A stretch of 64,000 nt of DNA from Pampus argenteus (lineage: Eukaryota > Chordata > Actinopteri > Scombriformes > Stromateidae): contig CM072860.1 of the NCBI GenBank assembly GCA_036937835.1, positions 8,573,001 through 8,637,000 of the forward strand, in the 5' to 3' direction. Positions within the stretch are counted from its first letter, which is position 1; every line of letters starts with the position of its first letter. Below are positions 11,641 through 23,900 of the stretch, one piece after another. Below the pieces are notes generated by a model. That model made no database searches and was not told where the DNA came from. It saw only the letters and a list, made by a program, of their open reading frames with translations. The position numbers and the translations under genes are program-made.

Positions 11641-13504
11641 TGTGCTCTTACCTGATACCTTGGTCGAACCAGTTCTGTGGAGCAGTTTTAGTACTTAATG
11701 AGATGTGTCATCACATACATAGATGCAGTATAAATGATTTCTCTCTTCCTTCCTCAGACACACACACACACACACATATACTTGCATCAACATAGGAGTC
11801 ACTAACTGCAACATCAAAAGGGCCTGACAGAATGAATAAGAAATGATCCAAGTCCTGGTTAGTTATTGGCCAATATTTGATGCATTCATTGGAAATTGGA
11901 TTTGTCAGAGTGGTTGGTATACAGCATTGATCTGTGAGGTTAAGTGACGTGTGAACTGTTGTCTGGTAATAGTGTTTAATGATGGAGCTGAGTCTGGAGG
12001 AGGGGAGGGCCGGCTGGTAGTGTCCATAACAGGAACACACTCTGCATCCCCAAACGCTTTGCAGCATGTGCCCTGCGAGATCTTCTCATCAAGACATTAG
12101 GCTGAGCCAAATGTCAGCGTTGCACAAGATGTGCCGTCAGGGACGTTTCTATGTAGATATGCAGGGTGGGAGATATTACTGCCCTGTGAGCCCCCTGGCT
12201 GCTGCTTCTCAGACAGGTGGAAAATTGTCCCCACAAGCAATCTTTGAACAGGGGAGTAATGGAAAAGGAATGGAGATGGCAATGAACTACACCTGCCAGG
12301 CAAGTGCTTAAAATCCCTCATTTAAAAAGGGGATGTGTGTTTGATACCGCGCCGCTGTTTCACTCTGTGCTTTTGATATCCTCCCGTTGTATTTCATCCC
12401 CTGAGATTTATCTATACCTTTTTAAAAAATATCTGACTGTTGTGTGAAAATATTTCAAATAAACATGACATTTCAAAATATTTAATGTCTCCGGTTTTAT
12501 TTTTCTGCGATTAGATTCATTCGGTGTGATATCTAAAGTTTTGACAGTGGAGCCTCCAGGAAACATGGACAGTTTTAGTGGCTAGATGAGGGATCAGACC
12601 TCTGTTGTGCTGATTGACAGGAAGCTTATTGACTGACAGAGCCGTCGGCCCCCGTCTGTCTGAGACACTATGTAGCCCGTCCTCCTCGTTTATTCTCTCT
12701 TTATTCAGGCAGGCAGGATTACAGCAAAGAAAGCACCAAAGCAAGCAGTGAAGGGATTATCGAGCAGCAGCAAAGGGATTAGAGGGGAAAGTTGCACCTC
12801 AACAGAGCAGCAGACCCCTGTAACCCGTGTAAGAGACTCATGCACGGGTTAGAAAGCCGGCTCCTCGGCTGGCTGCTGCCAGGATTTCACAGAGCTTCTT
12901 CAGTAGGTGTTTGACACTCAGAGCCGCCAAGACTTTGCAGCTCTGCCCGGCGGGTATTTGCTGTTCACTTGGACAGCGGCAAAGCGGACAAAGGGATGAG
13001 CAAAAACAGAGCCACAAAAAAAAACAAAAAGAGAAAGGGGGGATTTGAACTCTTGGCACTCATTTATAGATTAGAGCCAGGAGTTATTAAACACTTTCAG
13101 TCTAGGATCCAAATGAGAAATTTTGTCAGTGACCTCAGGACCCAGGGAAATGAAAACATTCGCTGCTTTTGTGATGTTACGACCCCATCAAAGCAGGGTC
13201 CTTGACCCATTTCGAGGCACATCGTCAGTTAAAGGAAGCAGAAGCTACGTAGAGGTCGTGGTTTTATCTGGCAGTGGACAAACGTTGCTTTTCTGTGAGG
13301 GGCTGACTAGATGTTGACTTAAACCTGCAACCGTAGCTGTCGGGTACAGGTTTGGTTTTAAAGGAGTGTTTGCATCACTAGTAGCACTGTAAAGACATGG
13401 TTATTGTGCAGCAAGGTAATGAAGGTCATGTGATAGGTAGCAGTGATCCAATAACAGAGGAGATCAATCGATTTATCAATGAAAATCCCAAACATTTGCT
13501 GCAT

Positions 13505-13625
13505 TTTTGATTGATTTATAGGATTTTAAATAGAATCAGAGCTGAAACAAATCAATGAATTGACTGATCAGCTACTGATTAGTTTGACAATTGATGAATT
13601 TTGCTGCTTTAGTTTATCTAATGAG
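13505..13625 (+). repeat. Degenerate 'GATTAATCGATTA'-type repeat
   Basis: The region after AGCTGAAACAAATCAATGAA contains several spaced GATTAGTTTGACAATTGATG-like units. It looks like a decayed copy of the fish repeat built of ATCGATTAATCG units. The match is loose. Confidence 0.3.
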
Positions 13626-16319
13626 TGTGTTTATTATTTGAAACTAATTATTGCTTTGACCACAGAGAGCCACCAGAGGCATCATTAAGAAGCCAAGCGA
13701 TCTTTTGTTGTTGTGAATATGTTTAATTGACACCAATCATCAATAGTCTGCATCATGCACACAGCATGGCGGCTCATGAAAGCCACAAGAAGCCATTCAT
13801 AAGATGTCGCTTTAGTATTTCTTCTACTTTCAAATGAAATTGAAGCTTTTTTTTTATTCACGGCTACAGAAATAGAAGATCTGTGTGAGGGCACAGCAAT
13901 GAGTTATAACAAAGGTTATTTCTAAAGAACCTTTTAAAGGTTTCAGCTGTGAGAGCAGAGGACTTGGTGTTTGTTCAGATCATATGTCACATAAGCTGAG
14001 AGGAATAAAGTGAAATGACCTCCCATCAGAATGATAAAACCTAAAAAATCACTTACTGTAAATTCAGGCGCCGCTTTAGTGACAGACGGCATCGTTGTGG
14101 TTTTGTTTTTAAAAGATAAACAAACCAATCAAGGTCACAGCAGACAGTTATCCTTCACTTATATTCACATATGCAAATTTGATTATGTTGTGATTAATCA
14201 GAGCTGTCACTCAAATCCGCAGACGAGCGGGTCATGCTATGAGACCCCCCCTTTGACTTAATCTGATGACAACTGATACTAACAAACTAACTATGCATGA
14301 GTTAGTGGTGAAGTATTAGCTTCTCCCTTAGCCAATCACACGCCTAACAGTGAGAAGTGGAGGCTGATCGATAATGCCAGTTGAGCAGACAGACTTGATT
14401 GATTTAGCGTGGTTAATCAGTATTTAATTAGATCTTTAGAACCCGTTTAAAGACACCATGGTGTCGGGGTGGATGCACATCTAGTCAGGGATGATCTTGT
14501 TTAGGATTTCATTTTAAAACAATGAAAATCCGTCAACACATCCGGTGTAACAATCCAGCGTCTTCCTGCCACATTACGGTAAAACGGCAGTTTTCTGCCT
14601 TATTGTTGAAATCTAATTAGTAGCTGGACACATTTGAGAGAGAGAGAGAGAGAGAGATGTGATTTGCTTTCGTAGAGGGACATTTTTTGTGGCCAACATT
14701 GAGCTGACAGATAGTTGGACCTTGACAGATTAGATTAGTGGAGGTTTTGAGTCTATATATAGCTGGAATCCATTAACCAAAGCTGGCCTTCACACCTGTA
14801 GTCCTTCTTGTGCCATCATTGTAGCAGCGGTTAGAGTTGAGCTTATTCGCTATGTGTAGAACGTGTGGGACACACAGACACGAGGCAGATTCAGTTAGAG
14901 TTAACTTTATTTGTAAGTACAGACAGAGCAAGAACAATTATCGCTTTTTATATTTGATGCTATCGTTTCCCTTTTTTGTGCACTCCAGCTCAGTCTCTCG
15001 CTCTCCTAAGACTTAAACATACTTTTTGTTTAACAGGATAAAGTAAATTTAGTAAATTAAACTAAACAAAAAGATTTCTAACTATGGTTATTCGGAAGTA
15101 AGAAAATTAAAGAAACCGTGACAATCTGTTGAGACACTTTGAATCTGCAGACGTGTCATGTCTGCTGAACTGAGAGTGAAATTAAGTTCGGTTGGTTTCA
15201 TAAAAACATAAAGGAAAGCAATAGAAAGAAAATATAAGTGTCTCAGACCCTGTTTTCATACTCTGAACTCACAGTTCACCTCTAGATAGCACAAGCATAA
15301 GAATAGGTAAACATTATATCCTTCTTTTCTGAAGCAAATCATATTTTCCAGTCGTGTACTTTTTTCTTATATTTTCATAAGCATAGCTGTTAGCTGTTAG
15401 CTGTTAGACTCACTGCTGGCTAAGACATCGAGAAATGCTGCGGTACAGTTAACATTATTGCATGAGTTACAAGTGCATATTCACACTGAAGTGGAAGAGG
15501 TGAAAACATGATGAACAGCTGTTTGGATAGATAGGAAAAACAGATAAACGAGGAGAGCTAACAAGGAGAGGAGGAGGAAACTTTACATTATTGTGCAACA
15601 GCGTGTCATTCATACAACCCCACCGCGTCATCTCCATCACTTTTTTAAAAGATTTCAAATACAGACTGATAAACGTAGGCGGTGGAGAGTGGAGAGACTT
15701 ATCTGTGTTCTAATTAACTACGGCATTTGCTGCTCAGGATGGATGCAATTCTCAGAGGTAATGGTGCAAAAACTGTTTTGTGCTTTTCGATCGATGTGTT
15801 CGGTCAAAGCACAGACGTTTTTTTTGGGAAAGTAAGCAGCTGTTGTCGTGTGTTTTTTCTGGCTTGCTGTCCCAAACGCCGCATGCTTCACAGTATTACA
15901 AGGTGACACTTCCGCTCCTACTGTGAATGATATGTGATCTAAATATTTTCCTGCTCGATTCAGCTACACGTTCAATTCAGCATAGATTGCGTTCAGGATC
16001 AAAAAGCTTGCAGCTGATATTAGTGAATAATTGAATCAATCAAGTCTAACTTTGTAATTCAGTATTTAACTACATAATCCAACAACTGACTGTCTTTACT
16101 GCATTGCTGTTAAATGCTTTGGATACAGTGCCAGACCAATGTGCAGTGTATTTGGTTTTTTATTTCCTTTTGATCCAGACAGCACTCAAGGGCTAGGAGT
16201 GTTAGCGTGAATATTTTTGCATTGGTGCGTGTGTCCATGAATATTTCATTTCTTTTAGAATGTATTTTCAGCTCTGGAGGTGCAACATTATGGGGACTAG
16301 TTGCCTTAGTCTTAAAATT

Positions 16320-16321
<2 letters not shown>

Positions 16322-16349
<28 letters not shown>
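16322..16349. repeat. (AC)n microsatellite
   Basis: A pure run of 28 bases, about 1.2 kb beyond the candidate poly(A) site of pc. Confidence 0.95.
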
Positions 16350-16350
<1 letters not shown>

Positions 16351-17588
16351 TTAAACTCATTTATGCAAACACACACGCATTAGAAATATAAAGCCAAGCG
16401 CTGCTACCGGGAGTCTCCAGAGTCTCTTATTAGTCCGGCTAATTTCACATCATTTGACAGAGAATTAATTCATAAATTAATCAGCAGAGCCTCAGAAAAT
16501 AACACCGCATCCCTCCATTACACCACCATGTAATCTCATTTACACCTAGCATTAAAATCCCCATGTAGACAGGAGACCATCCACCATAATCGCTGCACAT
16601 TTCTGAGAGGACAGGGTGGAACTGCTCCTCTGACAACGTTTACATCACATTATTAAAGCAGTAAAGACACTAAAAAGCAACCTTCAAACTATGAAGCTTT
16701 ACACCTCAGAAATGATACAGCTTATTGGGTTTTGGTGGCCACACTGCAGCTGGCTGTGGATTAGGACAGCTGCATTTTAAATATAACAAGAGGTCTCCAA
16801 TGTGACCCATGTTGCTATAATGTTCTGCTTTGGGATTTTAAAGACAGGTGTGACTCGGGGAAACATTTAACACCAGTACAGATCAAACAAACAAACAAAC
16901 CGCTTACTACCATTACTGATACAGTAACAGAAGAAAGTTTCACTTTGGTGCGACACCTTAAGTTTCTGGCATATATCTGTGTGTGCGTTCTCCCTCTGCC
17001 TTTAAGTGGTTTGTTGTGCTTCTTCCAGTGAACATTTATTGTGCATCCTAATCTGGAACAATTTGGACAAATTATTGTGCTTTCTTTCTTTTAAGGACTT
17101 CTAACAGTGATTACACATTCCCAGAATGCATTGTGACTAATGTCAGAGATCGATAGTTTTTTTTTTTTTTCAAGGGCAAGCATGCTAAAATATGAAGATG
17201 TATGAAAGATGATTAAATAATAAATCCTTATAAGTCTATCTCTCTGTCTGCTGATTACAAGGAAGAATGTTTTGTAGTCAACAATATAAAGTTTCACCTA
17301 CTCGCTCGTAATCTTTTAGGAAACATCAACAGCAAAGAAATGGAGATTGTGGCATTTATTGCAGGTAGATGTTATGACCCTGTTAGTGTTACACATGGTT
17401 ATCTCAATTTGTAGTTCATCACATTTAAGACTAGTATTTAAGTAAAGGAATGTATTACAATTCAAATGTCATTTATACGATATGTTAGTTTCAACTTGAC
17501 AGGACATTAGCAGGTAGACTGAGGATGTGTGGATTTAATTTGTGGTATAATTTGATTTGAATTCTCGTTACTTTAATTATTTTTTTAG

Positions 17589-17594
17589 TTTATT
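17589..17594 (-). terminator. Candidate polyadenylation signal AATAAA for pc
   Basis: A canonical hexamer on the minus strand, about 200 bases after the stop codon. Cleavage would be expected 10-30 bases beyond it, near 17560-17580. It is the nearest canonical signal to the stop. Confidence 0.55.
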
Positions 17595-17755
17595 ATGTCA
17601 TCTACTCTGCAAACAGAATATGTACAAGTTGGGGGGCCATCAAGTCCTGCAGGACTGCCACAGATTGCATCTTTTTTTCCCCCCCATCTTCCTCCTTTCT
17701 TAATCCCTGGTTCCTCCACTTCTCATCACTTCCAAAATCAGATTGTCTAACTCCT

Positions 17756-17775
17756 CCCGCCCTCCCTCGCTCCCC
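17756..17775 (-). promoter_or_regulatory. Predicted G-quadruplex motif in the 3' UTR
   Basis: On the transcript strand four G runs (GGGG, GGG, GGG, GGG) are separated by loops of 5, 1 and 1 bases, which fits the usual G3+N1-7 pattern. It starts 18 bases after the stop codon. A further GGG lies just upstream. Folding is predicted from pattern only. Confidence 0.5.
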
Positions 17776-17793
17776 TTCCTCCGCCCTCTAATT

Positions 17794-17943
17794 CTACTCC
17801 TCAATTTCCAGTATCAGGTCATCTCCCTCCAGGGAGGCGTCGGTTGTGACATGGACTGCCTTAATGGTCCCGGTCATTGGCGAGTTGACCACCGTCTCCA
17901 TCTTCATCGCTGAGAGGACACACAGTGGCTGACCTTTCTCCAC
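17794..17943 (-). CDS. pc: pc terminal coding exon 15 of 15: biotin attachment site and stop
   Basis: This 150-nt coding part encodes 49 residues plus TAG. It begins VEKGQPLCVLSAMKMETVV and ends GDDLILEIEE. The Lys of AMKM is the biotinylated residue (human Lys1144 by collinear count), modified by holocarboxylase synthetase; it carries carboxybiotin between the two active sites. The C-terminus has one Glu more than human PC as I remember it. The acceptor AAAAG has a poor pyrimidine tract, unlike most other introns here. Confidence 0.97.
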   Translation of the reverse strand: MEKGQPLCVLSAMKMETVVNSPMTGTIKAVHVTTDASLEGDDLILEIEE

Positions 17944-20900
17944 CTTTTATGATCATAAAGACATTTCACAGAACATTAAAACAGATCGCTGAACAGGCCA
18001 AAGCGTCGGACAGAAAGGATATTTTTCTTGATGCATTATCAGATTATCACCAACAGACTAAATGTGTGTTTCAGGGTCAATTATCACAAATAACAAAAAC
18101 ATTTTGCCATGCAGGTAGTTTTGGTTTTATTTCTATATTATTTTTAGATATCCATCTCTGGGATTATTGCCTCAGGCTGCTATGAATGATATCAAAGTAT
18201 GTGTCTCTGGAAAATCCACAGACTTGTGAACTGTGGACAGTTTGAGTAGTTAGTTGTAAACCGTTACTGTGAGCTATCCGTCGTAATGGAAAATTGTTTC
18301 TGAAAGGATACAATGCAGTTAAATATTTTAGATTCAACAGTTTCAATACTGTGAGCAAGTTAAATTCCATCTACTTCTTTTGAGCATACTGAACTCACTG
18401 CTTTCTCTCTGTTGACAGAAACGTCTCCATCGCTCTGAATGTCAAACGCTTGCTTCAGATTTGTACTCTTATGATTTAGAAATTGTCTGCTTGCAGCTTT
18501 CAGTGCAGTTCTAAGGAAACATTCAAGTCTGTGCTAACAAGAGCTCAAGGTTTGATACCCAGCCTTAGAGACACATCTTAAAACCTGGACACATGACACT
18601 AAAACACTCTGCATGGCTGGATAACACCAACGGTAACGATACTTCAAGACAAGGTAATCAAATCACATAAAAAGTGAAATGTTTAAAAGGGAGAAATAGA
18701 CATGCAGGTAAACGCTGAGCTCACCTTGGCTCCAACTTCCACTTTGACCTCCAGGACCTTTCCAGGCATGGGTGCCCCCACCTGACCCTTGATGGACTTC
18801 TGAGCCTTGGGGTGGAACTTCATTTCCTGGGTGGAGGACAAAGAGAGATTTCATGCATCCATCTGAACCTCCATCCCAGTCATACACACACACACTGCAC
18901 TCATCCAGTCATTCTACCACCCATTGAAATCAATCAAGCAGATTTGCCAAGTGCACCATCATAAAATCTACATTTCCAAGTTTAAAAAATATAATTCTCT
19001 CAAGAACCTTCCCTGCTTTCTCTATCTACCATCTACTTATCATTCACCATCCTATTGTTTTGTCATGCATCAGTCCTTCGGTGTACCTTCATGGCGACTG
19101 TGTCTTTAACCAGCACGGATCTCAGCTGTCCGTTCAGCTCAAAGAAGACCTCTCTCTGGCCGGCCTTGTTCAGGTCACCCAGTGCCAGCGCCTTGATGTG
19201 GAGGATCTTCCCCCTCTCCAGCTCCACCTGTGATGAATCGAGGAGGGAGGGCAGGAGAGACAGCAAAAGGAGGCAGATAAGGAAACTAGATTATGTTAGA
19301 AAATTGAAATTTATACATGGGTGCATAGTTCACAAGTCCAGCTGAAGCAATAAAAACAGACTACCGAGCTTGGTGAAATTAGAAAGTGAAGTTAGTGGAG
19401 TGAGACGGGCACAATGTTTCCTTTTCTTTATTTCTTTTTTTTTTTCCTCATGGCGGGCTGGAGTGTTTCCCAGCATGCTCTTGGTGGAGTGCAGGGAATA
19501 TGTGGAGAGGTTGCCAATTCATGAGAGGGGAATTATTTAGTCTCACTTCAATTAAACTGCTTAATAAATCATAAAATAATGTAGCATCATGGTGAGCATT
19601 TTACATTTTATACTCATGAGCACATTTTTTTTTATTATTGCCTTTTAATTTATTGTTAGTGACTCACTGTCTGCTTTTATCAGCAATTATCCAAATACGA
19701 TTTACTGTACTCAAGTACCATTTTGTTCTATTCTGCTACATTTCAGAGGCAAATGTACGAGTTTTTACTCCATTACATGTATCTACAGCTGCAGTTACTC
19801 CACTAAAGAGAAAGATGTCATAATGAAGCTCTGAAAGGAGCCTGAATAATGACTACTTTAACTTTTTCTACTTTAACTACATGTTGCCGATGTCACTGCT
19901 GTACTTTTGACATTATGGTAGTTGGGATTCTGCTGAATGGTCATTTGCTAGTTATTATCCCATATCCACTAATTTTACTTTTGTAAAAAAAAAAAACATG
20001 TTGGCAGATAAAAACTTATTATTATAATAATATGTGTTGAGGGTGTGTACAGTAAATACTTAGTGGCTATTTCTGCAGCTTCACTTTCTACCCCTGACTA
20101 GTCAAGAAACGTATGAAATGTATCTCTATCTGTGTGTTTACACCAAACAGACATTTTTCCAGATACATCAAGTCGTACATCAAACAGATGGAGAGAGACA
20201 GATGGCAGACTGGAGGATATAAACTTTCTTTTTCCCCCCCAACCTTCAGTATATCTGTAAACTCCGGGACTTTACCTGCCACCTGTAAAAGTGGTGTTTT
20301 AAGACAAAGACATCACTATCTCTCTCTATCAACAGCAGACAGCCTCTCTGCTTCTCACATCAATTCTGGTCACTACTGCGTTCAGTCTTCGTAGTCTTTC
20401 CCTCGACACAGACCATTGTACTTCTTCATTTATCTCACGTCTCTTCAAATCTCCCGTCTCGCCCGTCGGAAACTCATTTTTTCCTCTCTTTCCATTTGTA
20501 CAACTTCCTCTCTCTGACTTTTAATCTTTCTCTTTGTCAGTCCTCCCATGTGTCGCAGCTTTCCATTTTGTACTGTTATGTTACTGCCCATTTTCTGTGG
20601 CCACTCTGTCTCTCATTCAGGTATTCGCAGCCTGTTTTTTGCTTTTCTTTTATCTGTCGTCTGGCTTTCCCCCGCTCTGTCTATCCACCCCTTCTACCCG
20701 ACCCTTCCCCCTTCATATTTCTCTGTCCCTCTCACATTGCCATCTCATATACAGAGCCTCATTGATATTCTAAACTAAGTCTCGGTGACAGGAATACACA
20801 CTGCTGCAGGTATGTATTGATCTCAATTTCATTTTAACACTCTGCTTCCCTCCCTCACTCCATATCTGGTAACAAAACCTTTGTTGCATGCTTTTGCCGT

Positions 20901-23900
20901 CTTTCTGACACACAATCTTCATCTCTCCCCGTTTCTCTCAACACCTCCTTTACACTGAACTTCACTCCTGCTTGTGCCGTTTTGTTGGGTTCTTGGCAGC
21001 TCTTTGCAAAAACAAACAAAACTGCCATCCCCGTTACATCTCCTCACAACTGTTCCCATGAAAAATACAGTACATGCCTCTTTTGAAGAGCCGCACAACA
21101 TGCATGAACCTTTCTGAAGGTGGTTTTGTCTCACTACCTTGTGTTTGTATGCAAGCTTTACAGACAAGCACAAGCAGACGTCTTCAGTGCACTGTGTCGA
21201 TATCTAAAACATCAGACTTTTGTTTGTATTATTCTGACAAGGGTACACACTCGCTGCGTACTCCTACCTGCTACATACAGTTGTTACTGGTTGTATATCT
21301 GGTCTCTCTACAGTTGGCTTCATATACCTGCTTCCATTTTCATCCAGGTCCAAGTAAAATACTCCCAATTGAATCTCATTTTTTCTCTCATCTCTTTTAG
21401 CAATCAGCAATATACAAAACATATGGCTTAGTGAAAAAATATGCATCAGAATATTAAGACAAAATAATAAAGAAAAGTCACCTTACTCTGAAACTGGTTG
21501 CATAATATATACAAACTCAAAGACATATGCTGTGTCCCATTTTTGTGCACCATACTAATTTTACATATTATTTTTTACGATTAAGATTGTGTGTACACTT
21601 TGATGTCCCCCTGATTTTACTCTAGCACCATCTGCTCATTATTTGTCCCATACTTTAGTTTATGACCGAACACTTGTAATACCATATGATCCTCAGCTGT
21701 ACTTTCAGTTTAGTGCTCATCAGCAAATGATAACATGCTAAACTAAGATGTGTGTTCAAGGCACTGCTGTGACTAAGTACAGCCTCACGGGTGCTCCTCG
21801 GTGTCCTTTGTGCAATCACTGTGGGACAATAGTGTTCATCAGTAGACCAATCAAAAGTGCATTTAAACACAGCACCTCCGGTTTGAGTCTGCGAGGGAAT
21901 CTTTCCCCTCATGTCCTGTCGTCTTACCACTTTTATCAAATTGATATTTACACTACGTAGTTCAAACGTAGCATCGGGACATATCTTCAGGTGTTTATGC
22001 TGTAATGTAATATTTGCAGTAAGTCTTTTGCTTTAACGTGCATCTACAAACCATCAAGTCAAAGTTACGACATCACGTTTGATAACTTGAGCATGAGTGC
22101 TTAACATTAACCTGTCAGTACGATCGGCTAATTAATGGGTAAGGCATTTAAAAGAGTGTTAAAAATTAACACCCCCAAGCTAAGCTGCATATACGAAAAT
22201 AAAAGTCAATAAAATTCCACCAACTGTTTTCTCATCATCATATTTAAGCAGGCATCTCTTGTGCATTATGCATGTTCCACATCTCAGTGATGTATTGCTG
22301 GCTTCTATATATCCCTCGCATGCTGCTGTGGTTCATTTGAGGAGTACCCTAAAGCTCAGAGCTCTGTCTGTCAAATCCAACTGCTTATCCACTTGATGCT
22401 ATGGTGTCTCTGACTGAGACGAGTCTCACATTATGCTTCACATCATGTCTATGCTATGACTCTATTAATGACTTGTGCTGCCTGTAACAGAGTAATGAGA
22501 ATGATGTGGTGTGCAGAGGTCCGTGTGTTGGTGTATATTAGAACTGACAGGGTGTGTATGACAGGGTCCATGTTTGTGAAAAGCTATGTTTATATTCCTG
22601 CCAAACATGATTAATAGCACACTGAGTCATCAGCACATGTCTGATAGATCACCCGTGTGTATCTGTGTATAAAGAGTGCATTTTAAATGGGTTTTTACTC
22701 AACATAATGGGACTTAAAAGTCTCCAAGAAGGAGAAAATATTGTTGCAAGAAGCCTAAAACTTTTTTCCCCATAACATAAACAAATGATAAATAATACAT
22801 GGGGAAAAAAATTAAAACAAAACATTTGTAGTGCTCCCACCACATTCCCGAATCAGCACAGCACAGACAAACATCTTCTAGGCCCGCTGCTCACTCTTTA
22901 ATAAGGCTCTTGTACTGGATATACAACAGGCTTGAAATGAAGTGGTAAACAATACCAAATGATTACTGTGAAAGCCTCTATATATACGTCCCACAACATC
23001 AATAACTAGGGGCTTCAGGTCTAGTTCAGCACTCAAAAAGATTTGCTGCTTCAATCTGTTTTGATCAAGATTTCCGCTGTGCACTTCACTACAACAGCGA
23101 GCTGTCAAGAGCTCATAAACAGCTTCTGTTCCACATATACAGTGAACTGTGTTTGTGCAAGTAGTCATCTGTAATAGACACATGTTGCCGTCTGCTGCTG
23201 CCCTGCTAAATCCAAACACAAACTTTCAACATAAAGAAGGTGCAGCGGTGCCTTCTACGGCAGGACAACAACTGAGGTGGGGTATGCATACCGGAGTGAG
23301 TGTTATGACCCAAAACATTTTTAATTTAAAAATTCACCAAATTGCTTCGGTAGCTCAGTGCCATTTACTTTCCCCCCAGGGCTCTTCACCGCCTTACAGT
23401 TCCCACACCGCTGCTATTTCTGATTTCTGTCCTGAGACAGTCTAACGCTCTTCTAGACCCACTCTGACAAACTATCTCAAAGGTTTCAGCAACATATTTA
23501 ACCTTCATATCAAACTGTCGCGGACATCACATGATTGCCAGGTCATTAATATATAAACAGAGATAACGCCACCTGTTAAATACAGACAAAAGACCTGCTA
23601 ATGTGTGTTGTTATTGTGGGAAGGAACAGAGCTGTAATAACCCTTCTACACGATTTCCTGCAGTTCTTTCTGAGACCTTCATCGTGTATATTAAAGTTGA
23701 AATAAAAATCAAAATTCGTTTTTTTTTATATGTTTTCATTACCTCTCACTTGGTTCTGCTAATCGGACTTGATTTAGTGGTAGTACCTGTTGTCATGACA
23801 ACAGGGGGACGTTTCTTTCTGTGCAGATGACTGATGTTGAGCACAAACGCGAGTATCTGTCTGAAAATTCTAAAAGATGACAGCAGCTCTGATGGATTGG

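Larger units (their letters stand above)
1508..17588. other. 3' flank of pc, no recognised gene
   Basis: Sixteen kilobases hold microsatellites, a pyrimidine-rich stretch at about 1780-2130, another at 5930-6130, a LINE relic at 8604 and degraded repeats. I read the open frames on both strands. None shows a recognisable domain or a run of spliceable coding exons. No tRNA or rRNA gene was recognised. Confidence 0.6.
17589..17793 (-). other. pc: pc 3' untranslated region (probable minimum extent)
   Basis: The stretch runs from the TAG to the first AATAAA on the transcript strand, about 200 bases. It begins with a G-rich block at 17756-17775 and continues AG-rich. Transcripts could extend further: an ATTAAA lies at 17534-17539 and another AATAAA at 17355-17360. 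The cleavage site cannot be fixed without RNA data. Confidence 0.6.

Noticed and set aside
12066..12311. 81-codon plus-strand ORF, possible exon
   Set aside because: Less repetitive than most, but no family recognised, an ORF of similar length on the other strand and no neighbouring exons.
19055..19345. 96-codon plus-strand ORF
   Set aside because: Antisense shadow of pc coding exon 13.
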